Origin: JANMZR01 sp031383555
Lineage (GTDB): Bacteria; Bacteroidota; Bacteroidia; Cytophagales; Spirosomataceae
Reading direction: 5' to 3'
NCBI GenBank assembly: GCA_031383555.1
Contig: JANMZR010000076.1
Coordinates: 1 to 20,836, forward strand
Length of the DNA: 20,836 bases
Below, one piece after another: positions 7,514-15,621 of the stretch. The first letter of the stretch is position 1; each line of letters opens with the position of its first letter. Below the pieces are notes generated by a model. That model worked only from the letters and a program-made list of their open reading frames with translations, did no database searches and was not told where the DNA came from. A program made the translations under genes and the position numbers.

Positions 7514-8698
7514 ATGGTAAAAATACAAAAAATAGTATTCACAATTTTGGCCTTGTTTGTAGTTTCTGGCGTTTTTGCTCAAACTAAAAAGAAGTCGAGT
7601 TCAAAGAAAAAGCCTCCTATAACAATTCAAAAACCAGCTGATGCTCCTGCTAAAGTAGCAGAACAGGTAACAACACCTGAGGTTGTAGTTCCTCAAACGC
7701 CTACTGCAGTTCCAATGGCTGAGAGGGAACAAATTATAATTCCTGAGCAACCAATAACCTTATCAACTCAAAAAAACTCTAATATTGGTGCTGCTGAAAA
7801 GGTTATTTTTGATTCATTATCTGTGCACCCTATTGATCCCTCAAATATATTGTATAGGATTACAAACTGGAGACGAATGGATTTGAAAGAGAAAATTAAT
7901 CAACCATTTTTCTCAAAAAATACAGAAATCACCAAGTTTTTAATGGATGGTGTAAGGACTGGTGTTCTTACAGCTTACACTAACGACTCAGTAAATACGG
8001 TACTTTCTTTAGAAGGTTTTGCAAAAAACTTACAAATGGAAGATACTGGAAGTGATGGCCTTTCTGAAGAAGAAAAAGCAGCAGGTTTTGGCACTGAAGT
8101 AGGTGGTGATGATGGCTGGGGTAATACAAAACCATCAACTACAACACCAAAAGGAACTAAACCAGCTACTGGTGCTGGGGCAGATGATGGTTGGGGAAAT
8201 ACAACAACTCCTGCAAAAACAACCGCTGGTACAGCAGCTCCTGCCGGAACAGCCCCAACAGGTATAGCAGCTGTATCAACAGCACTAGAGTACTTTGCAC
8301 GTGACTTAACTATTTTAGAAATAAAAGAGGATTATATATTTGATAAACAGCGGTCTAGGGCCTATAACAGTATACAGGTAATAACAATTGTAATTCCTGC
8401 TGAAAAAACTGTTAGAGGTTTTAATGTGCCAGTTGCTTCTTTCCGTTATAAGGATTTAGACCAATATTTCCGAAGTAACCCTAAGTGTATTTGGTATAAC
8501 TTTAAAAATACAGCACAGCATAAAAACATGGCAGATGCCTTCGATTTGAGATTGTTTAATGCAAGAATTATAAAACAATCTAACCCATCAGATAGCTTTT
8601 TGGTTGACTTATATAAAGGAGAAAAAGGTGGCTTAAGGGCTTCTGAGCAATTGGAATATAAATTAATGGAGTTTGAGCATAATTTATGGGAGTATTAA
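7514..8698 (+). CDS. gldN: T9SS periplasmic ring protein GldN (PorN)
   Basis: 394 residues. A signal peptide (cleavage near FA|Q, residue 22) is followed by a Lys/Ser- and Pro/Val-rich linker (24-90). The GldN core then runs ~95-175 (NILYRITNWRRMDLKEKINQ) and ~255-394 (EYFARDLTILEIKEDYIFDKQ ... EFEHNLWEY). It forms the periplasmic ring with GldK and contacts the tip of GldM. An unusual low-complexity stretch splits the core (~180-250), rich in Thr/Ala/Gly/Pro and containing DDGWGNT twice (199-205 and 224-230). This makes the protein longer than GldN proteins without such a stretch. It is the last gene of the cluster; a 15-bp terminator begins 44 nt after its stop. Confidence 0.94.
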   Translation: MVKIQKIVFTILALFVVSGVFAQTKKKSSSKKKPPITIQKPADAPAKVAEQVTTPEVVVPQTPTAVPMAEREQIIIPEQPITLSTQKNSNIGAAEKVIFDSLSVHPIDPSNILYRITNWRRMDLKEKINQPFFSKNTEITKFLMDGVRTGVLTAYTNDSVNTVLSLEGFAKNLQMEDTGSDGLSEEEKAAGFGTEVGGDDGWGNTKPSTTTPKGTKPATGAGADDGWGNTTTPAKTTAGTAAPAGTAPTGIAAVSTALEYFARDLTILEIKEDYIFDKQRSRAYNSIQVITIVIPAEKTVRGFNVPVASFRYKDLDQYFRSNPKCIWYNFKNTAQHKNMADAFDLRLFNARIIKQSNPSDSFLVDLYKGEKGGLRASEQLEYKLMEFEHNLWEY

Positions 8699-8742
8699 AA
8701 TCTCTTTAGCTCCCTAAAGATAAATATAAATCATATTTACTA

Positions 8743-8781
8743 AAAAACGTCGGCAAGGTTTTGAATCTTGCCGACGTTTTT
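8743..8781. terminator. Strong bidirectional terminator between gldN and uvrC
   Basis: AAAAACGTCGGCAAG (8743-8757) and CTTGCCGACGTTTTT (8767-8781) form a perfect 15-bp stem with a 9-nt loop. The A-run on one side and T-run on the other make it work in both directions. It ends the gldKLMN transcript and the convergent uvrC transcript, whose stop is at 8797. Confidence 0.93.
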
Positions 8782-8796
8782 GTAATATAAAATAGT

Positions 8797-10599
8797 TTAT
8801 TTCTGCTCTTCGAAATATTTAATAAGCTTCTCCGCTTTATCTCTACCAACTATTTTTTCGATTTCTTCAATTGTTGCACCCTTTAAATTTGAAAGTGATT
8901 TAAATTCCTTTAAAAGCTTTTCCATAGTTAATTTACCTATTCCATCAATAGACTCGAGACCTGAAATTAAGAAGCCTTTGCTTCTGCGATTGCGATGATG
9001 GGTAATGCCGAACCTGTGTGCTTCATCTCGTAATCTTTGAATTAGTTTTAAAGACTCAGATCTTTTATCGATATAAACAGGGATACTATCTTCTGGAACA
9101 TAAATTTCCTCTAATCTTTTGGCAATTCCAACAATTGGTATTTTTCCATATAAATTAATAGATTTTAATGCATCACATGCAGCTGAAAGTTGACCCTTGC
9201 CCCCATCGACTATTATTAAATCGGGTAAATCTGCCTTTTCCTCCACAAGCCTTGTATATCTACGAGTTACAACTTCAGCCATTGTGGCAAAGTCATCAGG
9301 ACCAATCACAGTTTTAGGAATAAAATGGCGATAATCTTTTTTAGAGGGCTGCCCATCTTTAAAACATACCATGGCCGACACTGGATTGGTACCTTGGATG
9401 TTGGAATTGTCGAAACATTCGATATGTCTAGGGATAGTTTTTAATGAGAGATCATTTTTCAATTTAATCAAAACTCTCATTTTTGAATTCCCTGCACTTA
9501 ATTCATTGGCTTTTTGATCCATTTTCTCTTTTTTGAAATAGAGCACATTTTTCATGGCCATTTCTACTAGCTTCTTTTTATCACCAATTTGTGGTACTGT
9601 ATTTTCTAAACCTAAATCAACGGAAAGCGGAATATTGGTGATAACTTCTTTGGATTCTGATTTATACAAATCACGCATTTCCCATACCATCATGGTGAGA
9701 ATATCATTGTCGGTCTCATCCAATTTCTTTTTCAGTTCCATTGTTTCCGATTGTACTATTGCACCGTTGATTATTTTCATGAAATGCATATAGGCTAAAT
9801 TTTCATCAGATATTAGTGTGAACACATCAACATCAACAATATTGGGGTTCACAATAGTTGATCGAATTTGAAATTTTTCTAAAAGCAATAACTTCTCTTT
9901 AAAAATTTGAGCTTCTTCAAAAGCCATTCTTGATACTGCTTCTAGCATTTTTGAAGAGAAATACTGTTTGGGAGTATTTTGGTTACCTTTCAGAATTTGT
10001 TTGGCTTGGAGAATATCATTTTCATAATCGTCTCTCGACTGAAGGTTTTCGCATGGCCCTTTACAGTTTCCAAGGTGATATTCGAGACAAACTTTAAACT
10101 TTCCTGAAAGAATATTCGTATTAGTTAGGCTTAGTGAGCAAGTTCTAATGGTAAAAAGCTGCTGAATAAGTTCTAAAACTGAATTCATTGCCTTTACATT
10201 TGAGTAAGGCCCATAAAAGGTGCCTTTTTCAAAGTTTTTTAACCTCGTAGAATATATTTTAGGGAAAGGTTCGTCGCTGATACAGATATAGGGAAAGGTT
10301 TTGTCGTCACGAAGTAAAATATTGTATTTGGGTTGGTATTCTTTTATCAAGCTATTTTCCAATAGTAGAGCATCAAATTCTGTATTTACTATTGAAAATT
10401 CTATCTTTTTTATTTGATTGACCAACCTTATTGTTTTTGTATTATGTTGTGCCGATTTATTGAAATAGCTAGAAACTCGACTTTTAAGGTTTTTTGCTTT
10501 ACCAATATAAATTATCGTATCATTTAAATCATAATAACGATATACGCCTGGGCTATCGGGTAAGCGTGCAAGGATAGGTTTTGGGTCGAATTCGGCCAT
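8797..10599 (-). CDS. uvrC: UvrABC excinuclease subunit C
   Basis: 600 residues, the normal length. An N-terminal GIY-YIG nuclease domain (~15-95) has GVYRYY and IIYIGKAKNL, with Arg41 and Glu81 as the likely catalytic pair for the 3' incision. Four cysteines (154, 171, 179, 183) match the Fe-S/metal site known in UvrC. A UVR helix pair for UvrB binding follows (~215-245). An RNase H-like domain for the 5' incision shows FDNSNIQG (Asp397), IIVDGGKGQL (Asp465) and RDEAHRF (His528). A C-terminal helix-hairpin-helix region (~545-600, IDGIGKLTMEKLL) binds DNA. With UvrA and UvrB it cuts either side of bulky lesions in nucleotide excision repair. It is convergent with gldN and divergent from the DUF4249 operon; no partner is nearby, which is usual for uvr genes. 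Confidence 0.97.
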   Translation of the reverse strand: MAEFDPKPILARLPDSPGVYRYYDLNDTIIYIGKAKNLKSRVSSYFNKSAQHNTKTIRLVNQIKKIEFSIVNTEFDALLLENSLIKEYQPKYNILLRDDKTFPYICISDEPFPKIYSTRLKNFEKGTFYGPYSNVKAMNSVLELIQQLFTIRTCSLSLTNTNILSGKFKVCLEYHLGNCKGPCENLQSRDDYENDILQAKQILKGNQNTPKQYFSSKMLEAVSRMAFEEAQIFKEKLLLLEKFQIRSTIVNPNIVDVDVFTLISDENLAYMHFMKIINGAIVQSETMELKKKLDETDNDILTMMVWEMRDLYKSESKEVITNIPLSVDLGLENTVPQIGDKKKLVEMAMKNVLYFKKEKMDQKANELSAGNSKMRVLIKLKNDLSLKTIPRHIECFDNSNIQGTNPVSAMVCFKDGQPSKKDYRHFIPKTVIGPDDFATMAEVVTRRYTRLVEEKADLPDLIIVDGGKGQLSAACDALKSINLYGKIPIVGIAKRLEEIYVPEDSIPVYIDKRSESLKLIQRLRDEAHRFGITHHRNRRSKGFLISGLESIDGIGKLTMEKLLKEFKSLSNLKGATIEEIEKIVGRDKAEKLIKYFEEQK

Positions 10600-10678
10600 G
10601 AAAAATGATTAAAACAATATTTTCATAAAATTAAATAAACTATTTCATCCAAATTTTAATTTAAAAAATAATTGATGG

Positions 10679-10686
10679 TAATTTTG
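10679..10686 (+). promoter_or_regulatory. Possible -7 element for the DUF4249/receptor operon
   Basis: TAATTTTG matches TAnnTTTG, 22 nt before the TTG start at 10709, so the leader would be very short. No good -33 TTTG is found 19-21 nt upstream. The 109-nt uvrC divergent gap must also hold the uvrC promoter, which I could not place. Confidence 0.28.
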
Positions 10687-10708
10687 AGGCTATTTCCAAT
10701 TAAAAATT

Positions 10709-11875
10709 TTGAAAAGAAAAAACGCAAGTAAATCATTTATATTTCTAGGTCTTTTTTTGCTATCAATTGTATCATGCGTTGAACCTTTTACGATTGATTA
10801 TGAATTAGATACAGGTGTAATTATTGTTGATGCAGTGCTTACTGATGAAATTGACAATCAATATGTTATATTAAGAGAGTCAAAAATACTCACCACCAAC
10901 AAAGTAAGTGCTATAGTTCCATTAAAAGACTGTAAGGTAGAAATAGTTGTCAATAATGCCGAACGAATTCAATTTGTTGAAAACTCAAATGACCCAGGTA
11001 ATTATTTGGGACCAAAAGGATTTAGAGCAGAGGCAAATAAAACTTATCAATTATTCTTTAAAACGGCAACCGGCAAAAACTTCCAATCAAAAATTGAGAA
11101 GCTCGAAAAAGGTGTTGAAGTGAAAAATATTTATCAAAAATTGGAAGTAGTTGGAAAGCCAGTAGATAAAAATTTTAAAGCCAACCATAAAATATATTTA
11201 GATGCTGATGACCCTGCCGCAACAAAAAACTATTATTTATGGGATTGGAACTTGTATGAGCAAAATGAAATTTGCAAATCATGTGAAGGAGGAGAGCGAT
11301 ATTATACTAAGCCAGCTCCTGGTATTTGTGTGAAAGATTTACCACCGGCCTTTAGAAATGTTGTTTATGATTATGAATGCTATGGCTCGTGTTGGGAAAT
11401 ATTACATTCAAATAAGATAAATATTATGGATGATGTTTTTTCGAATGGTAAAACCATAACAGGTAGGTTTATTGCAGATATACCAATTTATCATTTGAAT
11501 AATGGCGCAATTTTAGAAGTGAAGCAACAATCTATTAATTTCCCCGTATATAAATATTATAGTATATTAATTGAACAAATTCAAAACTCAGGGGGCTTGG
11601 CCGACACTCCACCAGTTTCATTAATTGGCAATATTGAAAGTAATAATAATGAAACGGTTGCAGGTTATTTTAGAGTAACAGATGAGTCGAAGTACTTTTA
11701 TTGGGTAGATAGATCGGATGTATTAAAAACAGATATAAAACCTGTATTTTTAGTTGGCAGGCCAACTAATTTTGAGCCTGGGGGTGCAGATATAACAAGG
11801 CCACCTTTAGTACAATGTGTTAATAGTTATACTCGGACTAATATCAAACCAAAAGGTTGGAAAGATTTTAATTAA
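10709..11875 (+). CDS. DUF4249 lipoprotein, first paralogue
   Basis: 388 residues from a TTG start; no in-frame ATG gives a leader. The signal peptide carries Lys/Arg, then FIFLGLFLLSIVSC with lipid-acceptor Cys23, then an EPF motif. The beginning of the mature part (VIIVDAVLTDE...QYVILRES) and the conserved NSGGLADTPPVSLIGNI region (~292-310) fit the DUF4249 family of Bacteroidota. These are cell-envelope lipoproteins of unknown function that are commonly encoded beside TonB-dependent receptors. Six cysteines (189, 192, 207, 224, 228, 370) are in the same arrangement in the next gene, suggesting disulfides in an exported protein. A role as a substrate-binding or lid-like partner of the downstream receptor is my inference. 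Cys75 is not shared with the paralogue. Confidence 0.83.
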   Translation: MKRKNASKSFIFLGLFLLSIVSCVEPFTIDYELDTGVIIVDAVLTDEIDNQYVILRESKILTTNKVSAIVPLKDCKVEIVVNNAERIQFVENSNDPGNYLGPKGFRAEANKTYQLFFKTATGKNFQSKIEKLEKGVEVKNIYQKLEVVGKPVDKNFKANHKIYLDADDPAATKNYYLWDWNLYEQNEICKSCEGGERYYTKPAPGICVKDLPPAFRNVVYDYECYGSCWEILHSNKINIMDDVFSNGKTITGRFIADIPIYHLNNGAILEVKQQSINFPVYKYYSILIEQIQNSGGLADTPPVSLIGNIESNNNETVAGYFRVTDESKYFYWVDRSDVLKTDIKPVFLVGRPTNFEPGGADITRPPLVQCVNSYTRTNIKPKGWKDFN

Positions 11876-11885
11876 ATATTTTTAA

Positions 11886-11909
11886 AAAATACGACCTATA
11901 GGGTATTTT
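11886..11909 (+). terminator. Weak hairpin after the first DUF4249 gene
   Basis: AAAATAC (11886-11892) pairs with GTATTTT (11903-11909). A CC/GG pair closes an inner TATA loop, with a GA bulge. The T-run is part of the stem, so it may be a weak terminator or an mRNA-stabilising hairpin within the operon. Confidence 0.35.
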
Positions 11910-11992
11910 GATCTAATAAATTCCTTAATCAAGTTTAATTGGCTAATTTTAATAAAGTTTAAATCCATTTACAAAAGAGCACTTTTATTATT

Positions 11993-13168
11993 TTGAAAAA
12001 AAAATCTAATTTCAGTAGAATAATTATTCTATTTCTCTTTTTATTTTCTATAATTTCCTGTATCGATCCTTTCGTTTTAAGCTATGACCTAAACAAAAGT
12101 GTATTAATTGTAGAAGGAGTACTTTCTGACGAAAATGTAGATCAAATAATAATTATTAAAGAATCAAGCCCTACTATTAGTGGAACAAGCAGTACAATTA
12201 TTGGCCTTGAAAATGCTAAGGTTGAGATTCAGGTAAATGGGTCAGAAAAAATTCCTTTTATTGAGAGCAAAATAAATCTTGGGAATTATATCGGCCCACA
12301 AAATTTTAAAGCAGAATTAAATAAAACCTATCAACTTTTAATTACAACAGCACAAGGAAAAAAGTACCATTCAAAAATAGAAAAGTTAATAAAGGGCTCA
12401 GAAATTAAAAAAGTTTACCAAAAATTTGAAGTTAGTGGTAAGCCTATTGATAGAAATTATAAAGCTGAACATAAAGTTTATTTGGATACGGATGATCCCG
12501 CAGGCAAAGGGAATAATTATTTATGGAAATGGAAACTATATGAAAGGCAGGAAGTATGCCGAACTTGCGAGCCACAAGAACGCTACTATCCAACTCCTTA
12601 CCCAGGTCGTTGCATTAAAGATTTACCCAACTTTTTAAGAAATCAGATTTACGATTACCAATGTGACGGAAACTGTTGGGAGATAATACATTCATTGAAA
12701 AATAATGTAATGAATGACGACTTTTCTGACGGCAAAACAATAACTGGGCGCTCAATTGCAGATATACCTTTGTACCAATTGAATGCTGGTTCCTTATTGG
12801 TTATCAGCCAACAGTCAATAGATGCAGCCGCCTACAAATACATGAAAATACTAATCGACCAAAATCAAAATTCAGGGGGCTTAGCCGACACCCCACCCGT
12901 TTCGTTAATTGGAAATATTATAAGTAGTGATGGAGGAAATGAAACTATTGCTGGCTATTTTAGGGTAACTGATGAATCAATAAATAGGTATTGGATAGAT
13001 AGATCCGATACATTTGGTCTGGATGTAAGACCGATTGGCTTATTGGGAGGTAGAACTGTTAGCCTTGAGCCTTCAGGGATGGATACAACAAGACCCCCTT
13101 ATGCACCATGCATTGAAGGATATACTCGTACAAATAAACGCCCAATCGGTTGGCAAGACAGCAAATAA
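11993..13168 (+). CDS. DUF4249 lipoprotein, second paralogue
   Basis: 391 residues, again from a TTG in a TTTTGAAAA context. The lipoprotein signal ends at FSIISC with Cys23. It aligns with the preceding protein without gaps for about 310 residues: both lipid cysteines are residue 23, and Cys189, 192, 207, 224 and 228 are at identical positions. NSGGLADTPPVSLIGNI, GYFRVTDES and YTRTN are shared. A three-residue insertion near 313 (SSDGGNE) shifts the last cysteine to 373. This is a clear tandem duplication with considerable divergence, so each copy probably recognises something different. Function is unknown; envelope location follows from the lipobox. The receptor gene starts 8 nt after its stop, so the two are probably translationally coupled. 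Confidence 0.83.
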   Translation: MKKKSNFSRIIILFLFLFSIISCIDPFVLSYDLNKSVLIVEGVLSDENVDQIIIIKESSPTISGTSSTIIGLENAKVEIQVNGSEKIPFIESKINLGNYIGPQNFKAELNKTYQLLITTAQGKKYHSKIEKLIKGSEIKKVYQKFEVSGKPIDRNYKAEHKVYLDTDDPAGKGNNYLWKWKLYERQEVCRTCEPQERYYPTPYPGRCIKDLPNFLRNQIYDYQCDGNCWEIIHSLKNNVMNDDFSDGKTITGRSIADIPLYQLNAGSLLVISQQSIDAAAYKYMKILIDQNQNSGGLADTPPVSLIGNIISSDGGNETIAGYFRVTDESINRYWIDRSDTFGLDVRPIGLLGGRTVSLEPSGMDTTRPPYAPCIEGYTRTNKRPIGWQDSK

Positions 13169-13176
13169 TCAAAGAA

Positions 13177-15582
13177 ATGAAAGTTTTTAAATATATTTTT
13201 ACTTTAATAATAGCTTCTGTATTTATTGTAATTAGTACGTACGGTCAAAATCAATCGTATTTTAGCATCGCTGGCATAGTTAGAGATAGTACAGACAATA
13301 ATTTTTTGCCAAACGCAACTATAAATATTAATTATGGTCAAAAATTAATGTTGTCGGATGCACAAGGGAAATTCAAATTTACAATTAAAGGTGGAGAGCT
13401 AATATTAGTAGTTAAATATGTGAATTATTTGCCTTATCGACTTAGAGTTGATGTTAAGGAAGATTTAGATTTAAATGTATTTTTGAGTGAAATTTCAAGT
13501 AATTTGGAGCAAGTAACTGTTAGTACAAAATCCGCAGATAATAATGTGAAAAGGCCATTAATGGGTGTTTCCACCATGAATATTAAAGAACTTAAGCGCA
13601 TGCCTACCGTTCTAGGTGAAATAGACGTGCTTAGAGGCCTCCAAATGTTGCCAGGGGTAACTAGTGTTGGCGAAGCTTCGAATGGTGTAAATGTACGGGG
13701 TGGTACAACAGATCAGAATTTAATGTTGCTTGATGATGCCCCGATTTTCAATCCAACCCATATGTTTGGATTATTTTCTGCATTCCCATCAGACGCCATT
13801 TCTAGTTTTGATTTATATAAAGGAAATGTGCCTTCAAAATTTGGTGGAAGAACAGCCGCAGTATTGGATGTGAGTTTGGCAAATCCTTCATTAACTAAAC
13901 CAAAAGCAACTTTTGCGATCGGGCTAGTTTCAAACAAAGCTTTATTTGACATCCCAATTCTAAAAGATAAATTGGGAATAATGGTGGCCGGTAGGTTAGC
14001 TGTAAACGATTTCCTTTTACCAATACTCTCAACAAGATTAGAAGATATAAAGGCAAAGTTTGCCGATGCTACAGCAAAAATATTTTATAAAGTTAATAAC
14101 AAAAACACATTAAGTTTGACGGCTTATAGCAGTTATGATTTTATTCAAACCAATGTTTTAGGTGAAATCAATAATATAAATTCCACCTCAACACAATTTG
14201 ATTATCGAACTTTAAACTTTTCTGGTAAATGGCTGAAAGTAATAAACGATCGAGCCAATATTCAAACAATAGTAGTATCGTCAAAATATGCCCCGCAGAC
14301 TTTACTGCCAGAGTTAAATTCCCAAAACAAGGTTAGAATATACCAAGATATTAACTATAAGCAAGTTAGAACAAACTTGAATTATTCAAAAGGTAATCAC
14401 AATATTGAGGCAGGATTAGACGGAACTTATTATATTATTAATCCTGGCGAATTAAAGCCAGGAAGTAGTAATGCTGTTGCTGCAATAATTACCCCAAAAG
14501 AAAATGGTGCTGAGTTTGGTATATTTTTAGAAGATGAGATAAAAATTTCTAGCAAATTAACAATTTCTGCAGGAATAAGGTATTCAAGATATGCTAGTAT
14601 TGGCCCAAATACATTTAGTATATATGCCAACGGTGAGGAAAAAACATCAAGTTCAGTTGTAGACTCTGTTTCTTTTGCAAAAGGAGATATAGCAAAATCA
14701 TATGGTGGTATTGAGCCTAGGTTTGGCCTCAATTATGCAATTAATGAAGAAAGTTCAATAAAAATTGGCTTTAATACTATGCGTCAGTATTTGCAGGTAA
14801 TATCAAATACGACCACTCCAATACCTACGAGTCGCTGGAAAAGCTCTGACATTAATATAAAACCTCAAATAAGCCAACTTTACAGTATTGGATATTTCAG
14901 AAACTTGAATGACAATATTTTTGAAATTTCAACAGAAGCCTATTATAAAACAACTGATAATATATTGGATTATAAACCAGGTGCATCCTTTTTACTTCAA
15001 AAAAATATAGAAACAGAGCTGCTTCAAGGTATCAACAAAAGCTATGGTTTGGAATTGATGTTTTCAAAGAAAAAAGGAGAGCTCACAGGTTGGGCTAATT
15101 ATACTTACGCCCGGTCGTTGAACAAAGTAAATGAAGGGGAGAGCAATACACAAAAAATAAACTATGGCAATTGGTATGCTACAAATTATGACAGGCCACA
15201 TACTTTTAATGCGGCAATCGTAATTGCGCAAACTAAAATTCACGATTTTTCATTCAACTTTACCTATTCAACAGGCAGGCCATTTACTATACCAAAAGCC
15301 TTCATACAAAGTAATGGAGTGCTTTACCCGTTTTATACTGATAGAAATAACAGCAGAATCCCTGATTATCACCGACTTGACTTCTCTTGGAATATATACA
15401 ACCCTAAAAACCTAAACAAAAAATACAAAGGCAATTGGAATTTCACAGTATATAATTTGTATGGTCGAGCCAATGCTTATTCGGTATTTATCAGATCGAC
15501 TGATCGAGTTTCGAATCCATTCAAACTTACCGTATTTGGAGCACCTATTCCAAGTTTGAGTTATAATTTTAAGTTTGAGTAA
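13177..15582 (+). CDS. TonB-dependent receptor with carboxypeptidase-like regulatory domain
   Basis: 801 residues from the ATG at 13177. A TTG at 13150 would overlap the previous gene and add nine non-signal residues. A signal peptide (cleavage near STYG|QN, ~23) is followed by a CarboxypepD_reg-like beta-sandwich (~28-102, SIAGIVRDSTDNNFLPNA). A linker LEQVTVSTKS leads to the plug (~120-235) with GLQMLPGVTSVGEASNGVNVRGGTTDQNLMLLDDAPI-type motifs, then a long 22-strand-type barrel. The C-terminus LSYNFKFE has the alternating aromatic pattern of outer-membrane barrels. It imports a ligand across the outer membrane using TonB/ExbBD energy. The substrate is unknown; no SusD, anti-sigma factor or degradative enzyme is next to it, and its partners appear to be the DUF4249 lipoproteins. 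It ends 39 nt from a convergent gene. Confidence 0.9.
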   Translation: MKVFKYIFTLIIASVFIVISTYGQNQSYFSIAGIVRDSTDNNFLPNATININYGQKLMLSDAQGKFKFTIKGGELILVVKYVNYLPYRLRVDVKEDLDLNVFLSEISSNLEQVTVSTKSADNNVKRPLMGVSTMNIKELKRMPTVLGEIDVLRGLQMLPGVTSVGEASNGVNVRGGTTDQNLMLLDDAPIFNPTHMFGLFSAFPSDAISSFDLYKGNVPSKFGGRTAAVLDVSLANPSLTKPKATFAIGLVSNKALFDIPILKDKLGIMVAGRLAVNDFLLPILSTRLEDIKAKFADATAKIFYKVNNKNTLSLTAYSSYDFIQTNVLGEINNINSTSTQFDYRTLNFSGKWLKVINDRANIQTIVVSSKYAPQTLLPELNSQNKVRIYQDINYKQVRTNLNYSKGNHNIEAGLDGTYYIINPGELKPGSSNAVAAIITPKENGAEFGIFLEDEIKISSKLTISAGIRYSRYASIGPNTFSIYANGEEKTSSSVVDSVSFAKGDIAKSYGGIEPRFGLNYAINEESSIKIGFNTMRQYLQVISNTTTPIPTSRWKSSDINIKPQISQLYSIGYFRNLNDNIFEISTEAYYKTTDNILDYKPGASFLLQKNIETELLQGINKSYGLELMFSKKKGELTGWANYTYARSLNKVNEGESNTQKINYGNWYATNYDRPHTFNAAIVIAQTKIHDFSFNFTYSTGRPFTIPKAFIQSNGVLYPFYTDRNNSRIPDYHRLDFSWNIYNPKNLNKKYKGNWNFTVYNLYGRANAYSVFIRSTDRVSNPFKLTVFGAPIPSLSYNFKFE

Positions 15583-15621
15583 TCGGAGTTATTAAAAAAT
15601 TGTTGTGTAGATTACTTTTTC

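Noticed and set aside
13150..13176. TTG start for the TonB-dependent receptor overlapping the second DUF4249 gene
   Set aside because: The nine extra residues do not belong to a signal peptide; the ATG at 13177 gives a standard one.
14430..14732. - strand ORF of 100 codons within the receptor gene
   Set aside because: Antisense shadow of the barrel coding region; no recognisable protein features.
15583..15621. Terminator between the receptor and the convergent cytochrome/FG-GAP gene
   Set aside because: Only A5/T5 runs without a GC stem; too weak to call.
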